From Cardiocondyla obscurior (taxonomy: Eukaryota; Arthropoda; Insecta; Hymenoptera; Formicidae), in contig NC_091870.1 of NCBI RefSeq assembly GCF_019399895.1, forward strand, positions 3,058,001 through 3,122,000: a stretch of DNA of 64,000 bases. Reading direction: 5' to 3'. The first letter of the stretch is position 1. The number at the start of each line of letters is the position of its first letter. Under the pieces are notes generated by a model, which searched no databases, had not been told where the DNA came from, and saw nothing but the letters and a program-made list of their open reading frames with translations. Below are positions 50,711 through 62,050 of this stretch, piece after piece. The position numbers were made by a program, and so were the translations under genes.

Positions 50711-53655
50711 CTGTGAAAAAAGATAAGAACCGTGGTTCACACGGATCTACACGAAAAGTTTCAAGTATCTCGGTCATTTTTAAGTAAAATTGAAAAAAAA
50801 CATACATCTAGAGAATAACGGAAGATATCCGATACGTGCGTAGCGTGCGTTAAAAAATAATAATATTAATTTAACTTTTTTTTAATTTTAATAATTAATT
50901 TTCCAAAGGTAACATTCGGCCGGGCAGCGAAATACTTGTGTCTTAAAGTTGCTCGAGATAAATTTGTTACGTTTCTTATTTCCGAGTCGCTCCGGAACGC
51001 AGACAGCTCGGAATTCGCGTTGCTCCTTTTTACTGCCGCCCTCTTGAATTTTATTTTGCAGCTGCGTCTGAGAGACATTCGACCTTAGCGGGAGAGCCAA
51101 TTCGTCAAAGCGACGTAGCACTTGTCTTCGCGATTTGCAAAAAGTTTCGCGCTCACATTCCCCGTTATTTTTCGTCCGGTAAATAATTTTGAGACGCCGC
51201 CCTTGTTACTCCAAATTCCGTGACGGGGCTACGGGGAAAGAAGCGCTCAGGGTTTTTCTATCGCCTCAACAAGATTACGTTTCAAAGATAAACAATTTGT
51301 TTTAGACGCTTATTAGATTGCTCGCGATTTTCGTAAACGCGAAGAAAATTTAAGCGTCCGCGTAATGGATCTCGACAAAAATTTTACGGCTCGCTGCTAT
51401 TTTTAAGTAATCGACAAACGCGCCGTTTAATCTTTCCCAATCCGTCGTGCCGCAATTACTCTAATTTCATCTAACTTGCGCCAACGCGCGCCGACATATC
51501 ACTGGAAAGTAGAAAGAAAGATATCTCCCGCTCAGAGATATCTCTTTAATAAGAAAATGGAAAAGTTTCCCCGGTGTATTTTATCAAAAGTGCTCCCGCA
51601 TTGTATCCGCATTATTATCATTGACACTTCGAACTTTGCGCCGCGGATAAAAGCTGCCACACATGCTTTCGAATCCCGCCGCCGTATATTACCGCACAAT
51701 ATGTGTTTTAGGGGGGAAAAAAAGAAAAAAAAGAGCGCGAGCGTGTCCCGCCCCTTGCGCGAGATAAAACGTTCGTGGCCGTGCATCGCGTGTTCAAACT
51801 ACCGCCGAGCTGTCCTCGTTAATCTGGTCGTCGTGTGTAGCCTTAAGGTCGTCATGATATATTGAAAGTGATTGCAAAACCACGTAAACCAACTTTGGAA
51901 AAAAAAAAAGAAAGAAAGAAAGAAAGAGAGGACTTTGAAAAAAGCTTACGGCTACGGCATTAAGCACATTTTGTTCGCGCATAGCTAGAGAGATCGAGCA
52001 ATTTTTTGCAGTCAAATTGCTTTTGAAAAAAGCCTCAGGTGGGTCACGGCGGGAACATCTGTTTAAATAAACGAATACGACCGAATCTTTTGCGGAATAT
52101 AAATTCACCAGCGTTACGTAATTCCCGTACATCCTTTTCTCGGCCGCGACTTCTCTTCTTTCGGGTCGCGTACGAGGTTAAATAAAGAATCATATCTCGT
52201 CACGTGGATTCATTTTAGAGCTTTTACTGAAAATTAATTATTCTGTCGCAATTTTGGCACTCCGCGCGCGACTGACACGTGGATGAAACATTGCAGGTGC
52301 GAAGCAGAATTCGCCCGGCAAGTATTTTTCGGGACTAACTTTAGATTATCCGAAATATCGTCTTCGGAATGCGAGGAAAATAACGCCTCGCGATTTGGTT
52401 ATCACCCCAGAAATATTTTCCTAACGATATCGCGTTCGTTGAAAATTGCCGTGTTAATATTCCTTCGCGTGAAACAAAAAAGAAAAAAAAAAAAAAGGAA
52501 AAGAAAAAAGAAAACCGCCTGCCCGCTAGCGACGCGGCCGCGAATTGAATTCTCAAGATGTTTATGGTCCTTTGAAGAGCTTTTAAAATTGTAATGGCGC
52601 TCATCTGTTAAACTGACGGCCCATTAAGAAGGGAAAACTCTCGCCGCAATTACGTGACCGATCCTTTAAAGCGGCGCACACGCGTCGCACGAGTGACGCC
52701 CAGCTAAATCGTCAGCGAGGCGAGCGTAATTTTTTTTCGAGAGCCTTAAAGTCTTCTCAACTACGAAGACGTTCGGGAGTTTCGTGCCTGGTATAAAGGT
52801 CTCGTGTGTTCCCCGACGAGACGTCGGAATCAAGCGGGCGCATTCTGAAACATCGCGGTCGCGTAATTATTACGTTAATTTATTTTCTGACTCTCTTGAG
52901 ACCGGTTTGGATCAAAGACGGACCTCGCTTGATTCGCGAGACGGTCCATTGTCGCTGTTGATCAATATCGATTAGAGACTGGACAACAGCGTGTGTTTGT
53001 CGGTCTCGCGTATTGATCGGAAGCAGACAAGCAAATTCGCGTGGCGGCATCGGTTGAATCACGTTACGCAATACGACGGTGACGTTTCTCATTACGGACG
53101 CTTTGAACTTGTTTTTGTATCTCTCGGCGTATGATAAATGTCACTTCAGCGACGCGTAATACGTTCCGATTGTATCGCGGGATTTTTTACAACGTGGCGA
53201 ATTACGTTTCGCGATAGCTGGCAATGGTGAGCGAATCTTCGGGTTTACTTTTTTTTAAACGCGTATCACGCTCGCGTTTTCGAATCAGCTTCTAATCGTG
53301 CGTCAAGCGAAATTATCGTAACGTTAGCGATGAATCACTATGCTCGCTGCTAGCTTCTCCAAAGCCACTGGCTCTCGTAGTCGTCATGGAAACGCCTCTT
53401 CGGATTCTCCCGTGTAGGCAGTTTCACGAGAGGGTACATGATGTAATGTCGATCCTTGGGACAGTTATGCCAATCGTGATATCGAGATAATGCAGATCGG
53501 ACGGTCGCGCGCGGGTTAACAATAATAATTTATTTTCTCGCCGTCTTTAGTAATCGGCGAAAGACGCCTTTTGAAAGTTCGCGAAATTGTTCGGTCGCCA
53601 CTGTTCGTTATCATTCATTTTATTAATTTAATCCATTTAATTATATGCCGACTTC

Positions 53656-53676
53656 TTTTTTTTTTTTTTTTTTTTT
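53656..53676 (+). repeat. 21-base poly-T tract
   Basis: Uninterrupted T run in non-coding DNA. No element boundary is recognisable on either side. Confidence 0.85.
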
Positions 53677-54669
53677 ACTTTATCGGTTGATCCCTACGTC
53701 TCTTCAACCGAGTGCTGAATCTGGTTCTCCGAGACCGATAATCACGCAGATGGAGCGGTATCTTTTCTTACTAGACGGCGGTTCTCTTATTTTCTTCCAT
53801 TAGAGCGGCGTCTGTGATATCGATACTTAAGGAACAGCCCTGCGACGGTATTAAGGGATATAGAGAGACTAAATCGGGACGCTTCGGTCGGTGCGATCCT
53901 CGCGAAAATCCCTCGCGTTCTGAGCGACAAGCGATTCATCGTGCTTTTTTACCCGGGAGCAGATCTCTTTGCGTCATCCTCCTGTCGTCGGCGGCTTACA
54001 GAAACGCGGCTTCTTCCGTTCCTCTTTCACGTGCCTTTGCCCGCGGGATTCGCGGCAGGGTCCACCGGGGTGTCGTAAAAAAAAAGAAAAAAAAACGCGG
54101 GGGAGAAGGGATTCGAAAAATCGAAGGCGACCTATAAACCGAGATGTCATCGCCGCGGTACAACGCTCTCTATGCGGCGTACTCTCCCGTCGTTTCCTAT
54201 TTCCAGGGAAATATTTTATAGAGCATGAGAGACGTAGCCTGGATTTTCCAGGAGAAATAGCTCATACGATTTCCTCCCCCACGACGTGCCATCGATCTTT
54301 TTTTTTTTTTCTTTTTTTTCTTTTTTCTTCCCTTTTTCCGAAAGCTTCTATATCTTTCACGGTGATTTCGCATAGCTTATCGCACTTGACTTCGATGACT
54401 CGCGGGCCGATGCATTTTTCCGACGGGGTTATTCGTAATAATAAATTTCAATTCGAGATAACGTTATCAATATCCAGCTACGGTGTCGATGCACGCGCAT
54501 ATTTTGCACGATCCAGTATTAGAAATAAATAATTTAATACGCGCGCGCGGAGAGGGGGATACATATGCATGAGTAATGCTTATCGAGCGGAAGTAAAATT
54601 GTCGTGGGCAGTTAATAACACAAATAATAACTGGGTGACAATAATAATACACCACCGACATCCTCGTAA

Positions 54670-54692
54670 AGCCCCGGGAGGTAGCCGGGGCT
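54670..54692. other. GC-rich perfect hairpin
   Basis: AGCCCCGG and CCGGGGCT form an 8-bp stem closing a 7-base loop (GAGGTAG). It stands out in an AT-rich surrounding. It has no known family, and nothing nearby gives it a role. Confidence 0.4.
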
Positions 54693-54985
54693 GTTAATCA
54701 AATATTCATTAGATCGTCTAGATGCAGCATCATTTAATTATTAAACTCATCCGTGATTTCATCGCGCGGCCCGCGACGACGTAGCCGGCGAAATTTCATG
54801 TTAATCATCAAGAGCATTGTTTGGACCGTTCGTGTCATTATTTATCGCGCAGATAATTATCTCCGGTGCCGCGCGTTCTTTTCCCTCGTACAACGGGCAC
54901 CCGTGGGTTCCTCGCGTTCACATAATGCCTCATATGCGCAAGGTACTTTGTTCCCCCTTCGAGATCCGATAAATTTATCCTCCTT

Positions 54986-54987
<2 letters not shown>

Positions 54988-55066
<79 letters not shown>
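54988..55066 (+). repeat. (TC)n microsatellite, about 39 units
   Basis: An uninterrupted TC array of 79 bp grades into TTTCTCTTT by 55,080. The opposite strand is (GA)n, the sequence bound by GAGA-factor-type proteins in insects. The long serine/leucine run in the frame crossing it (54,753-55,175 +) is an artefact of the repeat. Confidence 0.95.
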
Positions 55067-55073
<7 letters not shown>

Positions 55074-55080
55074 TGTCTTT

Positions 55081-57950
55081 CGCCGCTTCCTCTCTCCGCC
55101 CGCCCTCATCCTCCTCCCTCAGGATTTGCCGTTAGCCCCGCGGCATCCGTGAGGTCGAACGTAAAACATTTATAGTATCAGGACCGCGCAAGGGTACTGG
55201 CGTACCAGGACTCTGAATGGCGTCGTCGTTCGTCGGGTATGCGCGCATGTGCGCTTCAGCTGCAACGCACGTCCACGCGTGGAGGGTTCTAAAAATATAT
55301 GCGCGCGCGCGGCTACCCCGAGTGCACTTGAAACTGCAGCAGCAGCAGCAACAGCCGAGTTCGTAGAAGAGAAAATGAGATAGACCGCGATTTTACAACG
55401 CTTAATATTGCGCATTACCTCGCGGCACAAAAAGCATAATTGTTTGCATTGTGTTGCACGCGGAAAGAGTCACCGATCAAACATAAATAAATTAAAAAAA
55501 AAAAGGAAGAAGAATAAAACATTTTTTAAATTTTTATTTCGATCCTTGCTTGCATAAAAAAATTAATGTTTGTTCAAATGGCATAATCGAAGAATCAAAT
55601 TTTGTTGCACCGACTTAAAAGTCGTATTTTAAAATAATCTTTTACGTATAAGAATTTATTAAAATTGATAGTACAATTTTACGAGAAATTTGTAATTAGA
55701 TTTCGAGCGGAGTTTTTATTTTTGTCTTTTGGCATTTATAAATTTTAACTGATGTTGTTTTATTTTTCTCTCGGGAGGAAAGCATGCCCCGGCGATGCCG
55801 CGGCGCATTTGATATTCCCTTCAATATCACAATACGTTTTATTATCATCGATTGTAAATGCGTCGCGTGCATATATCCCATATAGATGAGGATATCTTTA
55901 TATCTCCACGAGCTATCACGGCGCCGACGTTGCAGCGAGAATCCATCCGGAGGCCGTTCGGGTCGCGTTATTCTAAGCACCACAGCTTTTGCACCCTCTC
56001 GTCCCATCTCTTGGTTTCTATGGTGATTCCAAGAGGGGTTCGCGTCCCCTGTGGGTCGTCTCGCAGGTTGATTGTCGGTGTATATATATAGCTTCGGTTA
56101 TACGTACGCGATGCGATCCATAAAAGGCGAAATACTTCCTACTTTTTGCATGTGTAGCTGCACGGCGAACGACGCTCGTCCGCGATATAACGTTTACCGT
56201 TTTATACCCTTTCCGTCATCGCTCGTTATCGGGAAGGGGGTGGAAGCGCGATTCGCGGAATAACGAGGGAAGCGTATAACAATCGGTTCGTCGCGACGAA
56301 TTATAACGAGCCGTAAACTTAAATCGAACTGGGGTTTTTTTTTTTTTTTATTTTTGACACGGTGGAATTTCGAGTTCTCCGGTGGGTTCACGTCGCCGGT
56401 AATGAATATACCGTTCCCGGGGTATATCAACGAAAAAGAAAAAAGAAAAAAGGAAAAACCGCGCTCGCCTCCGTCCGGCGGCATGTAAATTGTAATTACC
56501 GGCCGACGCGCCGCGAAGCATCGCGTTGTATCGCGCTCGTTTAACATTTTTCATCCCTCGGTCTCGCCGGCGGGACGGAAACGCACGGTCAAACTCCGGG
56601 AGTATAAATTGTCGGGATTTCATTGTCGCCCGGCGCTTCCGGCGCTGTTCCTCCGCCGAAACTTTTCCTCGCGCGCTTCTCTTGCGCCAGTCGATCTCGC
56701 CGGCACCAAACTCCTTCGAGCGGGCTTTCCCCGGTTGACTTTATTGAACCGGACGGAACGCGACGAACGCACGGCGAGGCGGACTGAAATAATAGTCTGC
56801 CCGCCTCTAGACGACGGTGTAACCCGGGCTTACTAGCGCCCCAGCGTCATAATTACAGACCGCGATCGATAACTTATCACTCGGAAACTCGAGGCACGTA
56901 CTACCAAGCCTACCTCAAGTTAATAGTTCCTGATCAAATATGATACGTTTCCATGTCCCATTTAATGTTGCTTTCAGCTTGATTTGTTACGTGATAAAAG
57001 CGCATCGCAATTTTTCCGATCTTCCCGGAAAAAAAGAAAGAAAGAAAAAAAAAGAAAAATTTTTTATTTAATACAATTATGCATATTTTCCTTTTAATTT
57101 TTTGAATCGTAAGGGGAATGTTTAAGTTTTATTATTAATGCTCGAGCGTGTAGACATCAGAGGATTAGTTCTAAAATTAATCTCGGGCAGAAAAGTACTT
57201 CCTGAAAAATGTATACAACGACACGTTGAACGTGCATGTGCAATTAACTATCTTTGACGGTCATGCTTGCGATGTCGGAGGGGTCGTTAAGGATTTTATG
57301 AACGGCGAAGTTTCGGGCGGGAGTTGGTAAAATTTCGAGAGTCCATTAGATGGATAATCCACGAGGATTATACGGGAAGTTTTGTTAAGGTACGTACTCG
57401 CGCGAATGAAACACGGATTACGGGAACCGACGCGGCTTATTCTCACGTCGGGGCGATCGGGCGAGAGCGCGCGCGTGGATTGAGATCGCAGGTGGAATCA
57501 AAAGGTGTTGGCTGAGAGATCGGAGGTGAAAAGTGCCGTTTACGAGCGACATTAAAAGCAATAAAGAGGCACGCGACGCGCGGACGAGTAACGAGCGCTG
57601 AACGCGTAATTGCCAGGCTTCGGGCACGTTCCTAGGGAATCGTGAAAGTAAAAGAGGAACCGATTATCGTTCTCCGATGAGGATCTTCGCACCGCTCTCT
57701 CTTTCTCCCTTTTTCATTCTCTCCCCCTGGCTGAGTATCTCGAAGAGCAATTCAGAATACGAATCCGTGAATCTTAAACTGCTTCCGATTTAAAAAGTAA
57801 TTTTAACGTGGCGTAGAAAAAGATTAAGCAAATAAAATAGAACTGTACGTTAAATTCGAGCGGGGCTTGTATCGATAACGCGAGGAATAAAAAAAAAAAG
57901 TATATACCCGCCCAATTATTTTAATTTTTATTTTTATTTCTTGAACAAAA
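55081..57950. other. Non-coding stretch between the microsatellite and the CpG island
   Basis: No gene recognised. It holds a GC dinucleotide run near 55,302-55,312, a short (GCA)5 near 55,336-55,351, A/G-rich tracts near 55,493-55,515 and 57,030-57,060 and a CpG-rich patch at 56.2-56.85 kb. An acceptor-like TTGCTTTCAG at about 56,980 has no donor partner nearby. Confidence 0.55.
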
Positions 57951-58551
57951 TTAATTTAATCGAGTCTCAGGGGGAATGTATAACGCGGTGCATAAAATAT
58001 ATCGGAACAACGCAAAAAAAACGTGCTTTTTCGCAGGTGAAGACCGCGGGGGCCGCCGTTCTCCGCGAGGAATCCGCTGCGCGTACGCGCGGGCGTGTAA
58101 ATAAGGCATAAGTAAAGATAACACCGGGCAGAAATCAGTTTTAATTAACCGCGCGGCGTTAGTGACACATGCGCCTCCGATCGAGCGTTCGATTTTTCGC
58201 GGTAACGCGCGTGGGCGACCGCGAGACGGCGCTGGCATGTCATTATGGCTGGCTGGTGGCGGCGCTAGTGATCAATGGCGCCGGTTGGTAGTGGGATCGT
58301 TGTTAGTCGCAGCGGGACCACGTACGGTGGCGGTTGTGAAATCAGAATCGTGTTCGCGGGGATCCGGCCAGGCCACAAAAGAGAGGAGTCGGAGAGGAAA
58401 ACGGGGCTCGATCGCGGCGGACACCCAGGGGCTGAAGGCGGACTGAAGCGAGACGGCCGCGAGAGAGAGAAGGGTGCACCTGGAACAGTCGGTCGGGCGT
58501 TACGGTGCGACGCGCTCGATTCCCGGTTGTAACGTGAAAGCCCCGCTGCCA

Positions 58552-58606
58552 TCGTCGTCGTCGTTGTCGCCGTCGCCGTCGCCGCCACCGTCGTCGTCGT
58601 CGTCGA
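58552..58606 (+). repeat. (CGT/CGC)n trinucleotide repeat
   Basis: Runs of CGT interspersed with CGC and TTG give this imperfect trinucleotide array. The minus-strand frame across it reads as poly-threonine/alanine. It lies in the candidate 5' UTR. Confidence 0.9.
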
Positions 58607-58640
58607 TCGTGCGCTAATCCGGTGCGTGGGTCCTCGATTG

Positions 58641-58660
58641 GTGCGCGCGCGCGCGCGCGT
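58641..58660. repeat. (GC)n microsatellite
   Basis: Nine uninterrupted GC/CG units within the CpG island. Alternating purine-pyrimidine GC repeats can form Z-DNA. Confidence 0.9.
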
Positions 58661-59865
58661 ATGTCTCTCGCGTGTGTTTTCGTCGTTCACGCCGAGTGCG
58701 GTAGCCGCGGAGCTAGGTGGACTGTACCGTCCGGTTGTCGGTTAGTGTTCTAACATCATCGTGCCGGGCACGACGGGGAGACGTGCCGCCGTCGGCAACG
58801 CGTAGTGCGCGCATCCTGATTCGCGGAGGGAAAGAGAGATAGGCGAGTGTGCCGGAGGAACAGAAAAGGAAGAAGAGGCGTCGGCGGCCGAGGAGAACGA
58901 AGGAGGCGAGGTGGAGGTGAAGGGGGGACAGGAGGCGGCGGTTTGGTGCGGCGGATTTGTTTTTTTGCACAACGGTGGAGCAAAACGGCCTCAAGCTGTG
59001 GGGCTCTGGGGCGTTTTTCCTTCCTCCGCAAGGGATGTACTACCCTGTAAGTTGTTAACCTTTATTAACCGACGGTCTGCGTACGCGACCGGGCGTCTCT
59101 TTCCATCTCTGTCTTGCTCTCGCCGCGCCGCTCTTAAATAAATCAACCGCCTGCGTGTTCCCTACGTGTTTTTCCCCCCTGTGCACGAGGCACTCCAACG
59201 TTGGAGGCGTCGGTTCGATAGAAGGCGCCGCATCGGCGGACCACGCTGCCCGTCGCCGAGACGAATCGCGCGGAGATGGCGGGAAGAACGACTGCGCGTC
59301 TCCGCTCCTTCCGTCTTTCTCTCTCTCTTTCTCTTTCTCTTTCGCGACTTCGTCGAAAGTCGCTTAAGCAAGTAGATTTCTTTTCGACGCCGAATGCTAT
59401 CGTGTTCACGCGCTTCTCGTTGCGCGACGGCTCTTGGCTCCCCTTCGTCCAGACAAATTTTTTTTTTTTTCTCTTCCCCTCTCCCCGTCTCCGCGTCGTC
59501 GTGCGGAAGTGGCGATCCTGTAATTTCAACACGTGGCTTTTTTTCCAATCGGCGCGACGCGCGCGACTCTCATCGATCCGTCGTTCGTTCGTCTGTCTCC
59601 TGCCTGGAGTACCTTCGCGCGCGTCCTCTTCCCTTTTTCTCTGTCCGCGCTTCCACCGTCCCGTCGCGGTCGATCCGCGCGCAGCGTCCTCGTCGCGTCC
59701 AGCCGGGGCGAGCGAGAGCGCAAACGAAATCGCGTGAGCGTCGAGGAGCTCCGTCGGTGAATGTCCTTGAGCGTCGTCCGCTGTCCGCCGTGAATCTTTG
59801 TTCCGCGGCCGGGATTAGTGTTGTTGGGTTACGCGCTGGAGAGGCCTGCGGCGCCCGTCCGCGGG

Positions 59866-60000
59866 AAAGAGAGGGAGAAAGAGAAAGGGAAAGGACCCGA
59901 GGGAGCGTGGGAAAGAGCGAGAGAGTCGAGAGTCGTTTTCGGTACGACGCTGCCCGGAGAGAGACAAAAAGAGAGCGAGAGAGAAAGAGAGAGGAGCTCC
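59866..60000 (+). promoter_or_regulatory. GAGA-rich purine stretch in the CpG island
   Basis: Many GAGAG and GAAAG units occur over about 130 bp. In insects GAGAG is the binding core of GAGA factor, which is often found at promoters and paused polymerase sites. The role here is inferred from motif density and location about 0.9 kb downstream of the candidate first-exon donor. Confidence 0.3.
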
Positions 60001-60092
60001 CTCGTCGATGGCGCACACACGGCTTGGTTTAACGGGAAACGAACGAGAGAGATTCCCGTCGATTTATTTAACGAGGGGGATGCTGCGCCCGA

Positions 60093-60111
60093 CGCGACGC
60101 ACTGCGTCGCG
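60093..60111. other. CpG-rich inverted repeat with single-base centre
   Basis: CGCGACGCA and TGCGTCGCG are perfect complements around one C. It is a compact GC palindrome within the CpG island that could be a dimeric factor site or chance in GC-rich DNA. Confidence 0.35.
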
Positions 60112-60646
60112 CCGAGTGAAAGTAAAACAGCGGCGGCACATCCGCGCTCCGTCGCCGTTCACGCGGCAAATCGAGCCCTGGTAAACAATGTTCTAAAATA
60201 GCTCCCGGGGTTAACGATAATACGAGAATGTCCCGCGACGTGTCGATGGCGTCATCTCGCCTCTCTCGTTCGGCTTGACGCAAAATCGCGGCCGAGAAAC
60301 CGGTCAGCGAGAATTCGCGTCGGGACGCCGCGACGTATCGCGCTCGGGTGGAAATCAAGACTGCACGATCGAGTTTAACGCGAGCCGAGACGGTCCTTGG
60401 TCGATATCGGGATAAAAATCCGAGCGCTGGGTGATTTTGTAGATACTGTTCTAGCTGGAGGACGAGAGAGAATGGGATAACGAGAACGAAAGAGCTGACT
60501 CACTTCGGAATTCGACAGATTATTTTTATTTTATTTTATTTTTTTTTTTTCTCTAAATATTCGCCGCATAAAAATCGAAGAAATACACGTGCTGCGTAAA
60601 GGAGTCGAGCAAATGGAAAATCTGTCCCCTGCCGTTTCCGTCGGTG

Positions 60647-60678
60647 TACCTACCTACCTATCTACCTACCTATCTACC
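60647..60678 (+). repeat. (TACC/TATC)n tetranucleotide repeat
   Basis: Eight tetranucleotide units, mostly TACC with TATC variants. A simple repeat, likely polymorphic. Confidence 0.9.
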
Positions 60679-61114
60679 GTCGAAAAAAAAAAAAAAGAAT
60701 TTCTCGCAATTTTTAACCGTATCGTTAACGATATATTTAAAATAACGTGAAACCGCAATGGTCCGCCCGACAATTCTCGTCCGAGAGAGGTAACGTGAAA
60801 CGAGCCGTGGCTGCTGCGAGCCTCGCTTTTGTTCACTCGGTCTTCGGTTCGGCGTTATTTTTGTACGTGCGTTTCGTGTGTACCTACTTCGGGCACGCAG
60901 GTAGACGTTCCGAAACGGAGAAATACCGGCTTTTCCGGCCCGAAGCGGACAGTCCTCGGTCGAAAGGACCCCGGTCTCTTTGTGCGTACGACCAGCGTAG
61001 CGAGGGATTGAATTTCGCTCACAATAAGGCTGACCTTTTTTTTTTTTTTCCCCTCCGTCCTCGCTATAGGCGCGCCGCTTCTCTCGTGAATCCGTCGTTA
61101 AGCTTCCCCGCTCG

Positions 61115-61120
61115 GTAAGT
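61115..61120 (+). other. Splice donor-like site
   Basis: CTCG|GTAAGTTTTG lies at the edge of the CpG-rich island. It could end a second alternative + strand first exon. The frame upstream (60,747-61,118) closes exactly in the GTAA of the donor and contains a poly-phenylalanine run from a T tract, so it is not convincing as protein. Confidence 0.2.
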
Positions 61121-62050
61121 TTTGCTCGACCCGGCCGGAGAAATCTTGTCAAGACGAGTATCGATCGCTTCGGTCGCATCGAGCCAGTCGCGGGAACAAT
61201 CGTTTTTGCGTTTAGAAAACGCAACGCGCGGCACACGATCGACGCCGTCCGCACGCGAGGGCCTCGATTCCCCGCGGAATTTCTTCGCGATTGCAGGGGA
61301 AAAGGTACATTCGGGTCACGCCGCGGAGTATTATGTTTTGCGAAACGGCAATGGCAAACGCCACTTCCGTTCCGGTTGTTCCTTCAGTTCGCCTTTAATA
61401 TCACGCTCCTCCGACGGCTTGGATACCTAATACGCGGACACCGTGTGCTCGCCATACGGAAAACGATTCAGCATATTTTTATTAAAAACACGCAACAAGC
61501 GCTGACGTAATTTTCTTCCAATTTTATGCGGTAAAATTTTTCTTTCCTCGTTTTTTTTCTATTTTTTTTTTCTTTTTGTTTTTTTTTCTTTTCCGCGCGA
61601 ATAAAACTTCTTTCGCGAAGTGCGCTGCGCGTTCAGTTTAAATCGCGGCCAAATCTCACAAACGTCTCGCGCCGTGGGATAATTCGGAGGGTACACCTTC
61701 GTGTATTTCGCCGCTTCCGCGCCTTTCCATTTCGTCACGTCGAGAGCCGAGCACGTGTTTTTCTTACGCGCCGTGCGTGCTGGAACACGCTTTCTTACGC
61801 CTCGTTGCGTCACGCGGCGTAACGGCGGTGTCTCGCTTTTTGCACGGGATATACTGGTTGGCGTTTTTGCACGACGGTAGATCAGGTGGCACGTCAAGAA
61901 AATCGTTCGATCGATCTCTCGACTTGTCCTCGCAATTTGCGAGCGACTTGGACGCGAATTCCGTTCGCGGATTGCCTGGCGGTGCCAAACCGGTCTGCAG
62001 TCAGGTGCATTATCGCACAGACGAATAGATGTGGCGTACAAAAAGTACTC

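Larger units (their letters stand above)
50811..54980. other. Non-coding stretch
   Basis: No gene supported. There is an (AAAG)n at about 51,907-51,926, A/G-rich tracts near 51,715-51,735 and 52,475-52,515, a 21-base poly-T at 53,656-53,676 and a pyrimidine tract at 54,298-54,345. Frames such as 53,969-54,532 + are built on these tracts. A GC hairpin at 54,670-54,692 is listed separately. Confidence 0.55.
58240..59046 (+). other. Candidate first exon ending at a consensus donor; start not resolved
   Basis: The right end is CCCT|GTAAGTTG (donor from 59,047). An ATG at 59,035-59,037 gives four codons (MYYP) before the donor, a common arrangement for a first coding exon after a long 5' UTR. The same phase is open upstream back to TGA 58,918-58,920, reading VEQNGLKLWGSGAFFLPPQG just before the ATG, with no earlier ATG. 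The body carries (CGT)n and (GC)n repeats typical of insect 5' UTRs. An alternative ATG at 58,275 opens an 85-codon low-complexity frame. The left boundary is arbitrary, no TATA box is seen, and the downstream exon must lie past 64 kb. Confidence 0.3.
57951..62050. promoter_or_regulatory. Broad CpG/GC-rich island, probable promoter region
   Basis: For about 4 kb the sequence is dense in CG dinucleotides and GC-rich simple repeats, unlike the AT-rich DNA on both sides. Frames of 60-210 codons overlap on both strands (for example 59,394-60,032 +, 60,670-61,254 -, 61,559-62,131 -), which indicates stop-poor composition and not genes. Two consensus + strand donors (59,047 and 61,115) fit alternative first exons of a gene extending beyond the window. 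A purine-rich GAGA stretch lies between them. Direction and start site are inferred. Confidence 0.4.

Noticed and set aside
59205..59220. GGTTCGATAG, resembling a tRNA B box
   Set aside because: No A box and no cloverleaf can be drawn around it. I found no tRNA elsewhere by eye.
59394..60032. 212-codon + strand frame, the longest in the window
   Set aside because: It is arginine/serine-rich and low-complexity, crosses poly-T and GAGA tracts, and overlaps long frames in other phases and on the other strand. The GC-rich, stop-poor composition explains it.
60670..61254. 194-codon minus frame in the CpG island
   Set aside because: It ends in a poly-phenylalanine run from a simple tract, overlaps a + strand frame and has no recognisable domain.
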